Assembly (NCBI RefSeq): GCF_001426665.1
Contig: NZ_LMEY01000007.1
Span: forward strand, 30,477-94,476
DNA: 64,000 nucleotides
Direction: 5' to 3'
Source: Rhizobium sp. Root1334
GTDB lineage: Bacteria; Pseudomonadota; Alphaproteobacteria; Rhizobiales; Rhizobiaceae
Shown: positions 37,392-46,770 of the stretch, one piece after another
Numbering within the stretch: the stretch's first letter is position 1
Layout: each line of letters begins with the position of its first letter
Program-made: the position numbers and the translations under genes
The notes under the pieces: model-generated
The model's input: only the letters and a program-made list of their open reading frames with translations
What the model was told of the DNA's origin: nothing
Databases searched by the model: none

Positions 37392-37552
37392 ATGGCTCAT
37401 TTGTGCCACAGAGCTGCGGTTTTGCCTCGCTGCTTCTGACTCGCGGATGATGCGGAAAATTCAGCGACGCCGCGATATCCCGGCTTGCCAATCCAATAGG
37501 AAACACGGGGTAGGATATTACTAAGGTAACTCAGAGCCAGCGAGCAGCATTT

Positions 37553-37568
37553 GGTTGCGACCGCAACC
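37553..37568. promoter_or_regulatory. GGTTGC-N4-GCAACC palindrome upstream of the AhpD-like gene
   Basis: GGTTGCGACCGCAACC, a 6-bp inverted repeat, lies 174 bp before the AhpD-like start in a 351-bp gap without other genes. It resembles the element at 5862. Confidence 0.45.
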
Positions 37569-37742
37569 GAATAGCGCGCACCACCTCTTCGCAACCCGCA
37601 TTTTGGGCCACTTCGGTTTATGCCCCCAACATTGGTATATCTATCCGAGTCTGTGCGCGTATCCCAGGATCGAGGCCGGCCATTCGCGTCTTCCAGACCG
37701 CCGATCTGGCCGATTTCAAATTCCAACCCTGGGAAGAAGAAG

Positions 37743-38222
37743 ATGACACAGCGACTTAACTTCGCACAGCTTTCGCCCGAGCTCTTCAAAAGCTTGATGA
37801 CTCTGAGCAACGAAATCAAGAAAGGTTCTATCGAGCAGTCTATCCTGGATCTGATCGATATTCGCGCCTCCCAGATTAACGGATGCGCCTTCTGCCTCGA
37901 TATGCATTCCAAGGAAGCCAAGATCCACGGCGAACGCGAGCTGCGGCTCTATCATCTCGCAGCATGGCGCGAGTCAACTCTTTTCAGCCCACGCGAGCGC
38001 GCGGCGCTCGCCTGGACCGAAGTGGTGACGAAGCTGCCTGAAGGCGGCGTTCCTGACGAAGTCTACGAGAGAGTTCGTGGTCAGCTATCGGAGAAGGAAC
38101 TTTCCGATCTTACGTTCCAGGTCATGGCGATCAACATGTGGAACCGGGCCAGCATTGCGTTCCGCGCGGTTCCAGGATCTGCCGACAAGGCCTTTGGCCT
38201 CGATAAGGCCGGCCTCGAGTAA
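37743..38222 (+). CDS. AhpD-like carboxymuconolactone-decarboxylase-family protein
   Basis: 159 aa from the ATG at 37743 (GGAAGAAG upstream; the longer frame is not conserved in style). The redox CxxC motif with downstream His (NGCAFCLDMHSKEA), the following LAAWRES and RERAALAWTE blocks define the alkylhydroperoxidase-like CMD family. It is probably a peroxide or electrophile detoxifying thiol enzyme. A LysR gene lies upstream and a strong terminator follows. A broken relative occurs at 57454-57693. Confidence 0.92.
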   Translation: MTQRLNFAQLSPELFKSLMTLSNEIKKGSIEQSILDLIDIRASQINGCAFCLDMHSKEAKIHGERELRLYHLAAWRESTLFSPRERAALAWTEVVTKLPEGGVPDEVYERVRGQLSEKELSDLTFQVMAINMWNRASIAFRAVPGSADKAFGLDKAGLE

Positions 38223-38238
38223 AGCATACTGGCTGGTA

Positions 38239-38269
38239 GACGGCCGAGCGTTTCGGCCGTCTGCTTTTC
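38239..38269 (+). terminator. Rho-independent terminator
   Basis: A 10-bp stem (AGACGGCCGA/TCGGCCGTCT) with a 5-nt loop is followed by GCTTTT, 16 bp after the AhpD-like stop. Confidence 0.85.
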
Positions 38270-38287
38270 AAGCGCCTTAAAATGATT

Positions 38288-38303
38288 GTCCATTGTTTTG
38301 GAC
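38288..38303. promoter_or_regulatory. GTCCA-N6-TGGAC palindrome (operator candidate C)
   Basis: GTCCATTGTTTTGGAC ends 107 bp before the TDO-like start, the same distance as candidate B from its gene. The flanking ACGCT is also shared with B. Confidence 0.65.
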
Positions 38304-38410
38304 GCTAAGTCGAAGAACCGTAGCCTGTCGTGAATTGATGTTTGCTCCTATCCTCGTGCCGGACCGGTTCTAAAGGCCCGGCTGCTTAGGCCAATAAAAA
38401 GGATGGAACG

Positions 38411-39250
38411 ATGATCGACACTGGGATGAAGTCGCCGACTGAAGGAGACAGTCACACACCCTACAGCAGATATGTCCAGACAGAAGTTCTCCATACGCTA
38501 CAAGAACTTGTCAGCGACAGTCCTGCGGAACCTGCGTTTCTTGCCAATGTGCAAATCAGCGAAATCTATTGGGCGCTTATCACCCGTGAGCTACTGACAG
38601 CCCAAACGGAATTGCGAAGCGACAGGATCGCGGCGACCAATCGCGTTCTTCGCCGTATCGTCAGCCACATGGAAGCATTCAATGCAAACTGGAGATCTCT
38701 TTCTTGGCTGACGCCGGCCGAACTCATGCCCATCCTGAAAGGACTCAGTGCTAGGCACGGGAAAGACACCGCCCTCCAGGGTTGGGCGTTCCGCGAGATG
38801 GTGTTTCTGCTCGGCGTGAAGGACAGGCCCTCACTTGAGCATTTCGAGCCGCAGCCGCATCGGTTCAGGCAACTTTCCGAAAGACTAAGTTCGCCGAGCC
38901 TCTACGATGACATTCTCGCTGCGTTGGCTCGCGATGGAAAGCCGATCCCGCCGCAATACCTCACGCCCGATTATGCTGCGGTCTACGTGTCGAACAAGGA
39001 GATAGAGGGTGTGTGGGCCGAGATATACCGGGTAGACGATCCGGCTGATCATTGGCGTACACTCGCAGAGCTACTCGCCGATATCGCCGTTGAGTTCACC
39101 AACTGGAAATACCTGCATTTGATGGCAACACGACGAACCTTCGGTTCGCGACCGGCATACCACGGCGTAGATGCAATCCAGTGGTTGTTGCCGACCATGA
39201 ACGAGATCCCTTTCCCTGAGGTTTGGTCTGCCCGCGGTCTGGTGGTTTAG
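38411..39250 (+). CDS. Tryptophan 2,3-dioxygenase superfamily protein, divergent
   Basis: 279 aa, all-helical in appearance and about the size of bacterial TDO. TDO-like blocks are present: YSRYVQTEVLHTLQELV at the N-terminus, a long helix ISEIYWALITRELLTAQTEL, and WKYLHLMATRRTFG followed by QWLLP, which aligns with the haem-ligand region. The active-site HQ of TDO (in FIxxHQxxELW) appears as VQ, and the GTGG substrate loop is absent. It probably binds haem but acts on something other than tryptophan. The gene is monocistronic, with an operator-like palindrome 107 bp upstream. Confidence 0.7.
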   Translation: MIDTGMKSPTEGDSHTPYSRYVQTEVLHTLQELVSDSPAEPAFLANVQISEIYWALITRELLTAQTELRSDRIAATNRVLRRIVSHMEAFNANWRSLSWLTPAELMPILKGLSARHGKDTALQGWAFREMVFLLGVKDRPSLEHFEPQPHRFRQLSERLSSPSLYDDILAALARDGKPIPPQYLTPDYAAVYVSNKEIEGVWAEIYRVDDPADHWRTLAELLADIAVEFTNWKYLHLMATRRTFGSRPAYHGVDAIQWLLPTMNEIPFPEVWSARGLVV

Positions 39251-39399
39251 TCGCAAGGTGCCACGACGAGCCGCACCGCAAGTCTCGGAGTTCGAATTAT
39301 GAGTGGCCAGCTTTCGCTCATACGCACGGACCCGTTACTCCAGCGTTTCGTCGTTTTTGCTGCACGAGTCGATCCATGCGCGATGATTTATACGAGAGC

Positions 39400-41520
39400 C
39401 TACAGATTCAATGGAAGCGTGAAAACAAATTTTGAGCCAGTCGGCTCATTACTCTGCACCCAAAGTCGCCCGCCGTGCGATTCGATGACAGTTCGGCATA
39501 TTGCTAGTCCCATTCCCATCCCCTGCTCTTTTGTTGTGAAAAATGGCTCGAAAATGCGGTCAGGAAACTCAACTCCTGGCCCAAAATCCGAAACCTCCGT
39601 TCGAATCGAATTATCAGAGTGCGAAGTACGCACGAGAAGCGATTTTCGGACAATGTCACCGTCCATAGCCTCCATCCCATTCAATATGAGGTTGATGAGA
39701 ACTTGCTGAATCTGAACACGGTCAATGAAGACATCAGGTATTTCGCGATCCACCTCGGCTTGTAGGCGAACGTGCCGACGGTTCGCACCATCTCTTACAA
39801 GACTCAATACCTCGTCAATCACTTGCCCGTAGTCCGTGATTTGCCGTGCCTCATCAGAATGTTTGAACAAGGCGCGAATACGGCTAACCACGTCGTTCGC
39901 AATTTTCGCACTTGATACAACTCGTCTAGCGGCAATTCTTGCGCGGTCGATGTTCGGGGGCTCTGCCGAAAGCCATCTGTCGCACACATCTGAACTGGAG
40001 ACCAGAGTTGCTAGCGGTTGACCGATTTCGTGGGCGATTGATGCAGAAAGCTCCGCAAGGCTGGCGGCTTGGCTGGCTCGGGATAACTTCTCCTGCGCCA
40101 CGCGAAGTTCTTCGTATGAGCGGACCTGTTCCTCAATGTCAAAGCAAATGCCGTTCCAGCGGACGATCACACCGTCGCTGTTTCTCATTGCCTCAGCGCG
40201 GGTCTCGACCCACCGATAGACGCCGTCATGCCTTCGCAACCGGTGCTTCATAGCATATGGCTCACCAGTCAGTAACGAGTGAGTATAGCTGGCCTTCACA
40301 GCGGCGACGTCGTCGGGATGAATAATCAAGTCAAGCGTGTCGTTTATCGGAGACGCTTTGGATACATCCTTGTCTGCAAGCCCGAATCCAAGATAGGCCT
40401 CGAGCTTCTGGCTTCGATAGATTGGTTTTCCATCCGGTAGGGAGGAATAGATAAGGGCTGGCAGCGCTCCGATAAGCTGTTGAAGCTGCCTCTCTCGTTC
40501 TCTTAAAGCTTCTTCGGTCTTTTTATAGACGTCCATATCCAACGAGGTGCCGTACCACCCTGTAATCCGACCCTGTCCGTCGTGCGTTGGACGGGCAGCA
40601 GTCCTTGCCCAAGCGTAAATACCTGTCGCGCGTTTAATATGATACTCAGCGCTAAAAAGGCCACCTGTTTCCACAGCGTGACGCCATTTGGCCGCAACCT
40701 CATCGTACTCGTCGGGGTGCATCAGCTGTTTCCAACTCAGCTCGCCTTCGACCGTGGACGAATTGAGATCGTCGGGTGTCACCCCGAGCGTGGTTTGAGC
40801 GAATTCAGGGAGATAAAGCCATTTTCCTTGGGCATCCAAGGCCCACCCGTTACCAAAGAGATTTTCGATGACCTTTGCGGCGCGGACAGCCGGCAGTTCA
40901 TCCGCGCTGGCGCTTTTTGACGCAACTGCGGGAACTCCAATTTTTGGGGCTAGGTCATCGATGTCGACGCTGATCCCGTATCCGGGCTCCAGGCGAGTAT
41001 CTGCCGACAGGTACGATCCGTCCGCCTGCAATTGGCGAAGCCGCAGGACCTGCGGCACTCCAGTCCAGAACGCACGCGAGAGCCCATACGCCGCCGCGCG
41101 CCAGTCATCGGGATGGATGGAGTTCAAGGCCGGAAAATTTGGCGGGAAAGTTGTGTCCATCGCCCCACGATCGGATCCATTCGCAAGAAACTTGTGAACC
41201 TGCCCGAGGTGCCGTGTCTGAATGATGTACCTCAGTATCATTCCGCTGGAGCCAGCCAAGGCAAACATTACTGCCCAAGACAACGCATACTGCTGGTTTA
41301 CACCGACAATACTAATGGCCGTCAAACCTGAGACAACCAACCCAAGCGCACACATGACCATCAAAATGTGCACGACACCGCCTCGTGCAGCCAAAAAGAA
41401 TGACAAGAATGGAGCTAGCAGACCAAGGGGAGAGCCGGCAGTCCAAGACGCGATTAATCCTGACGCTATCGTTGCGGCGACTAAGTAGGTCAACCGCCGC
41501 CGGACCTGCATTTCCCCCAT
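39400..41520 (-). CDS. Membrane PAS-domain sensor histidine kinase (paralogue)
   Basis: 706 aa from the ATG at 41520 (AAAGGGG upstream; the TTG start is less likely). It has about four hydrophobic segments in the first 110 residues and several PAS/PAC regions including FWTGVPQVLRLRQ. The H-box is SIAHEIGQPLATLV, the N-box NLILNGMEAMD, G1 DFGPGVE and G2 GMGMGLAICRTV. It shares long blocks with the kinase at 6370-8553, including FWTGVPQV and RWLSxxPPN. It is an orphan kinase, with no regulator adjacent. The catalytic core looks intact. Confidence 0.92.
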   Translation of the reverse strand: MGEMQVRRRLTYLVAATIASGLIASWTAGSPLGLLAPFLSFFLAARGGVVHILMVMCALGLVVSGLTAISIVGVNQQYALSWAVMFALAGSSGMILRYIIQTRHLGQVHKFLANGSDRGAMDTTFPPNFPALNSIHPDDWRAAAYGLSRAFWTGVPQVLRLRQLQADGSYLSADTRLEPGYGISVDIDDLAPKIGVPAVASKSASADELPAVRAAKVIENLFGNGWALDAQGKWLYLPEFAQTTLGVTPDDLNSSTVEGELSWKQLMHPDEYDEVAAKWRHAVETGGLFSAEYHIKRATGIYAWARTAARPTHDGQGRITGWYGTSLDMDVYKKTEEALRERERQLQQLIGALPALIYSSLPDGKPIYRSQKLEAYLGFGLADKDVSKASPINDTLDLIIHPDDVAAVKASYTHSLLTGEPYAMKHRLRRHDGVYRWVETRAEAMRNSDGVIVRWNGICFDIEEQVRSYEELRVAQEKLSRASQAASLAELSASIAHEIGQPLATLVSSSDVCDRWLSAEPPNIDRARIAARRVVSSAKIANDVVSRIRALFKHSDEARQITDYGQVIDEVLSLVRDGANRRHVRLQAEVDREIPDVFIDRVQIQQVLINLILNGMEAMDGDIVRKSLLVRTSHSDNSIRTEVSDFGPGVEFPDRIFEPFFTTKEQGMGMGLAICRTVIESHGGRLWVQSNEPTGSKFVFTLPLNL

Positions 41521-42086
41521 CGCCGACCCCTTTGCCAACGGCCTTCACATCAGCAAAACAACTGATCAGTCCCGATCCACAGTTCAGCCATAAGTTAGCC
41601 CGCGCAACCAATTTGCTTCACTGATGTCACACTACCCTGTACCCCTAACATGGATTGAGCCGATATATGAACTCCCACGGCAACATAAAAATTTGGTGGA
41701 GCAATATTGGGCGTTCTATAGCGCCGAGCGGTGTCCCTGCCCTTCGGCATGCTGAGCGATAGGGTCGGCATGGCCCGCTAACGCTCGTTGTCGCTAGCAC
41801 ATAACCTGTTCGTGACGATCGCTAATTTCGCGTTGACTTCCATCAACAGCGTCAGACAACCGAAAATGTTAAACTTGCGCGCAGCTAAGTCCTATTGCCA
41901 AGGTGTCAGCCCGATTCCCATCAGCCTCGAGTGCTAGGTCGCCCGATAGCTCCCATCGTTCAGATCCTGCTCTATACGTGTGTTTAGTATGCATGCACGG
42001 CGCGATGAGACATTGTTCGGTGCATCCGATGCCGACGGAAAAATCGTAACGGCAAAGGGTCAAATTCAACTATCAGGAAGTAAAAA
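41521..42086. other. Gene-free stretch before the SPW gene
   Basis: About 560 bp with no supported gene. An AGGAAG ribosome site for the next gene lies at its end. Confidence 0.4.
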
Positions 42087-42443
42087 ATGAAAAACGTAGT
42101 CCCGAGCAAAGGCTTGGAGTGGACCAACTTCATCATGGGCGCGTGCCTCGCGTGCTCCGCGCTCTTCTTCACGGAATTCCCCGCTGCCGTTTGGGATGCT
42201 GTGATTGTCGGTGCCATCATCGCAAGCTGCTCCGCGGTAGCGCTCTCGCGCTATGGAGTCTGGACTGAGTGGGCGAACCTCGCTCTAGGATGCTGGGCGG
42301 CTGTTGCCCCTTTCATTCTGAAATTCGGATCGCTTGCCTCGCCGACGTGGATTCATGTGACTGTCGGACTTTGTGTCGCGTTGTTCGCATCGATCCAGCT
42401 CTTGGCTAGCAAGAAAAGCGAATCTGGTTCGGCCAACAGCTAA
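42087..42443 (+). CDS. SPW-repeat membrane protein
   Basis: 118 aa with four hydrophobic helices in two repeats. Each repeat has a Trp-centred pattern (EWTNFIMGACLACSALFF and EWANLALGCWAAVAPFIL) typical of the SPW family. It is an inner-membrane protein of unknown function. AGGAAG precedes the ATG. It stands alone upstream of the efflux operon. Confidence 0.8.
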   Translation: MKNVVPSKGLEWTNFIMGACLACSALFFTEFPAAVWDAVIVGAIIASCSAVALSRYGVWTEWANLALGCWAAVAPFILKFGSLASPTWIHVTVGLCVALFASIQLLASKKSESGSANS

Positions 42444-42650
42444 CACCGATTTTCTCAAGAACACCGAAGCAATTGTCTCCGCGGTTAACGGCCAATGCCA
42501 AGTTCACAGCGGAGGCAATCTAACAACCAATGGGTTGGATTATCCGCTCTCAGCGTAAGATCCTTCCTGCCCTTTCGGTCTTATCTGGTGGCTCAACGCA
42601 GGGCATTTAAGATCAAAGCAAAATATGCGCACAGATAGGAGATCGAAATC

Positions 42651-43820
42651 GTGGAGTTACCCCGCAAGGAGGCCTTCGAAACCCCCGAAGAAATCGAGAG
42701 GAAGATAGAGGCAGTTCCTTCCACGCCACCCGAAACAATTGGTGCCCAAAACGAAGCTATTGCCAAGCCTCGGAGCGCCAGAGTAAAAAAAGGATTGGGT
42801 GCGGTACTGCTCGTAGCCGGAGTAGCGTACGGGGCCTATTTTGGTCATCATTATTGGACCATCGGACGATTCATCGTTTCCACTGACAACGCTTATGTGA
42901 AAGCTGACTATACGACTGTCGCACCCAAGGTAGGGGGTTACATTAAGGAAGTGCTCGTTAATGACAATGACGTCGTGACTTCGGGTCAGGTCATTGCAAC
43001 AATTGATGACCGAGACTTTCAGGCCGCGCTCTCTCAGGCGAGGGCAGAAGTTGCCGCAGCAGAAGCTGCGCTCACGAACGTTGACGCCCAGATCGATTTA
43101 CAGAAGTCGGTAATCGGGCAAGCGAAGGCGTCACTGGATGCTTCTAAAGCTTCATTGGTGTTCGCGAAGTTGGATGCGTCCAGAAACGCACGACTGGTCA
43201 ACAACGGTGCCGGTACCCAATCCCGGGCCGAGCAGAGCCAATCCGTATTGGATCAAGCCTCTGCCGCGGTCGAACGCGATGAAGCGGCACTTATAGCTGC
43301 ACAAAACAGGATTCCGGTTCTTCGCACCCAGCGTGATCAGGTCGGGGCGCAGCGGGATAAGGCGGCCGCGGCTGCTCAACAAGCCGAGCTGAACCTTTCT
43401 TACACGAACATTGTTGCAGCGGTTGACGGTACGGTGGGAGCTCGATCAATTCGTGTTGGTCAGTTCGTCAATTCCGGCACGCAACTCATGGCGGTTGTGC
43501 CATTGCAGTCGGTCTACATCGTAGCGAACTTTAAAGAGACCCAGCTCACATTCGTGCGACCAGGGCAACGCGTGATGATCAAGGTCGACAGCTTTCCAGA
43601 TCTTGAGGTGAAAGGTCGCGTTGACAGTATTTCGCCTGCAAGTGGCCTTGAGTTCTCCTTGCTTCCTCCGGACAACGCCACGGGTAACTTTACGAAAATT
43701 GTCCAGCGCATACCTGTAAAAATTCTCATTGAGGATGATGACGCTGTCGGACGCCTCCGCGCAGGAATGTCAGTGGAGCCTGAGATCGACACGAAGGGCG
43801 AACATCTGGCCGCCAGATAA
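42651..43820 (+). CDS. HlyD/EmrA-type membrane fusion protein
   Basis: 389 aa from GTG with AGGAG nine bases upstream. A single N-terminal membrane anchor (about residues 45-65) is followed by a biotinyl-lipoyl half (VAPKVGGYIKEVLVNDNDVV), a long Ala/Gln-rich coiled-coil hairpin and the second half with VDGTVGARSIRVGQFV. It is the periplasmic adaptor of a tripartite efflux pump, bridging the MFS pump encoded next to an outer-membrane channel that is not in this window. It is the first gene of a three-gene operon. Confidence 0.92.
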   Translation: MELPRKEAFETPEEIERKIEAVPSTPPETIGAQNEAIAKPRSARVKKGLGAVLLVAGVAYGAYFGHHYWTIGRFIVSTDNAYVKADYTTVAPKVGGYIKEVLVNDNDVVTSGQVIATIDDRDFQAALSQARAEVAAAEAALTNVDAQIDLQKSVIGQAKASLDASKASLVFAKLDASRNARLVNNGAGTQSRAEQSQSVLDQASAAVERDEAALIAAQNRIPVLRTQRDQVGAQRDKAAAAAQQAELNLSYTNIVAAVDGTVGARSIRVGQFVNSGTQLMAVVPLQSVYIVANFKETQLTFVRPGQRVMIKVDSFPDLEVKGRVDSISPASGLEFSLLPPDNATGNFTKIVQRIPVKILIEDDDAVGRLRAGMSVEPEIDTKGEHLAAR

Positions 43821-43897
43821 GACGGGAAACCCGCTCTAATCCAACAAAAGTTCTAATTGCGAGGTGGATCCCAGGATTCGCCACGAGGAGATGAATC

Positions 43898-45514
43898 GTG
43901 TCCATCGGTCATGTAAAGGCGAAGAACGCCAGTGGTGTCCTAACGACATCGTTGCCACCTAGTACGCCGCAGATGAGTACAGCCCGGATGTGGTGTGCGG
44001 TGGTCGGATCTACTCTCGGGGCGTTCATGGCAGTGCTGAATATTCAGATTGTCAACGCTTCACTTGCGGACATTCAGGGGGCGATAGGTGCAGGAAAGGA
44101 CGACGGCGGATGGATTTCCACATCCTACCTGATAGCCGAGATCGTCGTCATTCCGCTAAGCGCCTGGTTGGCGAAAGTATTCTCGCTTCGTAAGTATCTT
44201 CTCGTCAACGCCATCCTCTTCCTCGCCTTTTCGGTAGCGTGCGCCTTCGCAACCAATCTTTCTCAGATGATTGTTTTAAGGGCGATACAGGGGTTTTCTG
44301 GAGGCGTTCTCATACCGATGGCATTTACGATCATCATTACGTTCCTGCCAAAGCAAAAGCAGCCAATCGGCCTTGCCTTGTTTGCGCTATCAGCAACGTT
44401 CGCACCCGCTATTGGGCCAACGATTGGGGGATTTCTCACAGAGAACTACGGTTGGGAGTACATCTTCTACGTCAATCTTGTACCAGGCTCAGTCATGGTC
44501 GCTATGCTATGGGTTTCCCTTGACCGAGGGCCGATGAACCTAAGCCTTCTGGCAAAAGGGGACTGGCCGGGGGTCGCGACAATGTCCATTGGTCTTGCTG
44601 CGCTCCAGACCGTACTTGAAGAAGGCAACAAGGAAGACTGGTTCGGATCAGAGTTCATAGTACGGCTCTCGGTAATCGCCACCGTCTCGCTCGCCCTCTT
44701 TATTGTCATCGAACTAAGATCGGAGCACCCACTTCTAAACCTTCGCCTCCTTCTCCGGAGAAACTTCGGTTTCGGCGTCGTCGCCAACTTTCTACTTGGA
44801 ATGACGCTCTACGGCTCGGTATTTGTGTTGCCTATCTACCTAAGCCGAATCCAAGGCTACAACGCTGAGCAAATTGGCTTTGTATTAGCTTGGACCGGCA
44901 TTCCGCAACTCTTGTTGATCCCATTGGTGCCCAGATTGATGAAGCGCTTCGACGTGCGGTTTGTCATCATAGTCGGATTTGCTTTGTTTGCAGTTTCGAA
45001 TTTCATGAATGTTCACATGACAAGCGACTACGGGAGCGATCAACTATTCTGGCCGAACATCGTTCGTGCCGTCGGCCAGGCTCTCGTTTTTTTGCCACTC
45101 TCCGCGGTCGCAACTGCGGGTATCGAGCAGGAAAATGCCGGATCGGCTTCGGCAATATTCAACATGATGCGTAATCTGGGCGGCGCCGTCGGCATAGCTT
45201 CTCTGCAGACCTTCTTGTCCAAAAGAGAGCAATTCCATTCGAATATCATCACGAACTCAATAAGTGTCTTTGACGAAGCTACGCGAACGAGCGTTTCAAA
45301 ACTCACGGCGTACTTTATGAGCCACGGTACAAGTGACCAGGCAACTGCAATCCATACTGCAATCGTGGCAGTCGCACTGAAAGTACGTAAACAGGCTAAC
45401 ATTATGGCATTCAGTGATGCGTTCTTCGTTCTTGGCGTCGCGCTTTCGATTGCCCTTGTCGCTAGCATGTTGCTCAAAAAGCCTGATCATCTCTCGGGAG
45501 GAGGAGGTCACTGA
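43898..45514 (+). CDS. DHA2-family MFS efflux transporter (EmrB-like)
   Basis: 538 aa from GTG with GAGGAG upstream. It is predicted to have about 14 membrane segments. DHA2 hallmarks are the N-terminal NASLADIQGAIGAG and WISTSYLIAEIVVIPLSAWL, RAIQGFSGGVLIPMAFTI, and FALSATFAPAIGPTIGGFL. It is a proton-driven exporter of drugs or other amphipathic compounds, working with the HlyD protein encoded upstream. Its TGA overlaps the next ATG by one base (TGATG), coupling translation to the cyclase gene. Confidence 0.93.
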   Translation: MSIGHVKAKNASGVLTTSLPPSTPQMSTARMWCAVVGSTLGAFMAVLNIQIVNASLADIQGAIGAGKDDGGWISTSYLIAEIVVIPLSAWLAKVFSLRKYLLVNAILFLAFSVACAFATNLSQMIVLRAIQGFSGGVLIPMAFTIIITFLPKQKQPIGLALFALSATFAPAIGPTIGGFLTENYGWEYIFYVNLVPGSVMVAMLWVSLDRGPMNLSLLAKGDWPGVATMSIGLAALQTVLEEGNKEDWFGSEFIVRLSVIATVSLALFIVIELRSEHPLLNLRLLLRRNFGFGVVANFLLGMTLYGSVFVLPIYLSRIQGYNAEQIGFVLAWTGIPQLLLIPLVPRLMKRFDVRFVIIVGFALFAVSNFMNVHMTSDYGSDQLFWPNIVRAVGQALVFLPLSAVATAGIEQENAGSASAIFNMMRNLGGAVGIASLQTFLSKREQFHSNIITNSISVFDEATRTSVSKLTAYFMSHGTSDQATAIHTAIVAVALKVRKQANIMAFSDAFFVLGVALSIALVASMLLKKPDHLSGGGGH

Positions 45515-46770
45515 TGACAAAAGCAGGAGGCAAAGCGACGGCCTACAAACAAGTTAAATCGAAAACCCGCGTCGATGACAATTCAAAGCGTTCTCTCGAC
45601 CCCGGCTCGCTGCTATCGATCCTCGAATGGCTTTCGGGAGACGAATGCCATTTGCTCGATGAAGCTGGCATGATAGCCGCATTCGGGAGGAGGCTGCGGC
45701 AGATAGGACTGCCATTGGATAGGCTTACATTGCATTTAATGACATTGCATCCTGAAATTATGGGTCGGACCTACGCATGGGCCCCCGGCGAGCCGGTGGA
45801 GGTACATGACCGCGAGCATGGAATGCAGACAGCGTTCGCGGCGACGGCCCTAAGAAGGGCAATAGATTTCCGGGAGACCTTGGTCGTCAGCGGAACCGAC
45901 GAGACTTTGCCGTGGCTGCACATCGACGTGTTCGAGGGCAGGGGGCTCAGTCAGATCGTCATCGCTCCCCTTTGCAATGCAGACGGCCCAGTCAGCGCCG
46001 TCTCGTTTGCAAGCAGGGAATCTGATGGTTTCACCGTATCGGAAATCGGTATGATTGAGCGGTTGCTTCCCGCTTTGCGAAACACCTGCGAAATAAGGGT
46101 GATGCGCCAAGCCGAACTTTCACTGCTGGATACCTACATCGGCCCAATGACTGCCCGTCGCATTCTTGCGGGACGGATCCGGCAGGGGGAAGTCGAAACG
46201 ATGGAGGCCGCACTTCTCCTTTGTGACCTCCGCGGGTTTACCGAGTTGTCAAACAGACTGCCCGAAGGAAAAGTGCTTGCAATTTTGAACGAGTATTTCG
46301 ACTTGGCGGTCCCCGCAATCACGCGAAGAGGAGGCGAAGTCCTCAAGTTCATGGGCGATGCTGTACTTGCGTTTTTTCCGCATGCGGACGTGAACGAGGC
46401 GAGCGAGAAGGCGCTTTCGGCTACAATGGAGATCATGGACCAATTAACTAGGGTCGTGGGCGATGGCGCGGGTCTCGAGGCCGCAATAGCCCTGCATTAT
46501 GGAAAAGTCAGCTACGGCAACGTCGGCTCGGGCCGACGCTTGGATTTCACGGTAATCGGTCCGGACGTAAACATGTTGAGCCGGATCCAAGCAGTGTGCG
46601 GCAGCCTAGGAATTTCCGTGTTGATGTCGAGCACGTTTAAGGAAAGGACCAGTTGTCGCATTGTTGACTCGGTTGGATTCCACCGTATGAAAGGCTTCAA
46701 AGAACCAGTGCAATTGTTTGCTGTTAAGACGACTTTTAAACACAACCAAAAGTACTTTGGACAGGTTTAA
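45514..46770 (+). CDS. Class III adenylate cyclase, coupled to the efflux operon
   Basis: 418 aa. The N-terminal region is GAF-like and sensory, with no membrane segment. The cyclase domain has Asp metal ligands in LCDLRGFTELS and KFMGDAVLAFF with the ATP-selecting Lys in VLKFMGDA, Asp in RLDFTVIG, and Asn/Arg in VNMLSRIQ. It is paralogous to the cyclase at 21294-22454. The TGATG overlap with the EmrB-like gene puts cyclic-nucleotide signalling in one transcript with drug efflux, which is unusual. Confidence 0.92.
   Translation: MTKAGGKATAYKQVKSKTRVDDNSKRSLDPGSLLSILEWLSGDECHLLDEAGMIAAFGRRLRQIGLPLDRLTLHLMTLHPEIMGRTYAWAPGEPVEVHDREHGMQTAFAATALRRAIDFRETLVVSGTDETLPWLHIDVFEGRGLSQIVIAPLCNADGPVSAVSFASRESDGFTVSEIGMIERLLPALRNTCEIRVMRQAELSLLDTYIGPMTARRILAGRIRQGEVETMEAALLLCDLRGFTELSNRLPEGKVLAILNEYFDLAVPAITRRGGEVLKFMGDAVLAFFPHADVNEASEKALSATMEIMDQLTRVVGDGAGLEAAIALHYGKVSYGNVGSGRRLDFTVIGPDVNMLSRIQAVCGSLGISVLMSSTFKERTSCRIVDSVGFHRMKGFKEPVQLFAVKTTFKHNQKYFGQV

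Noticed and set aside
37397..37921. Minus-strand open frame of 174 codons over the AhpD-like gene start
   Set aside because: It is antisense to a strongly supported gene and shows no protein-like motif.
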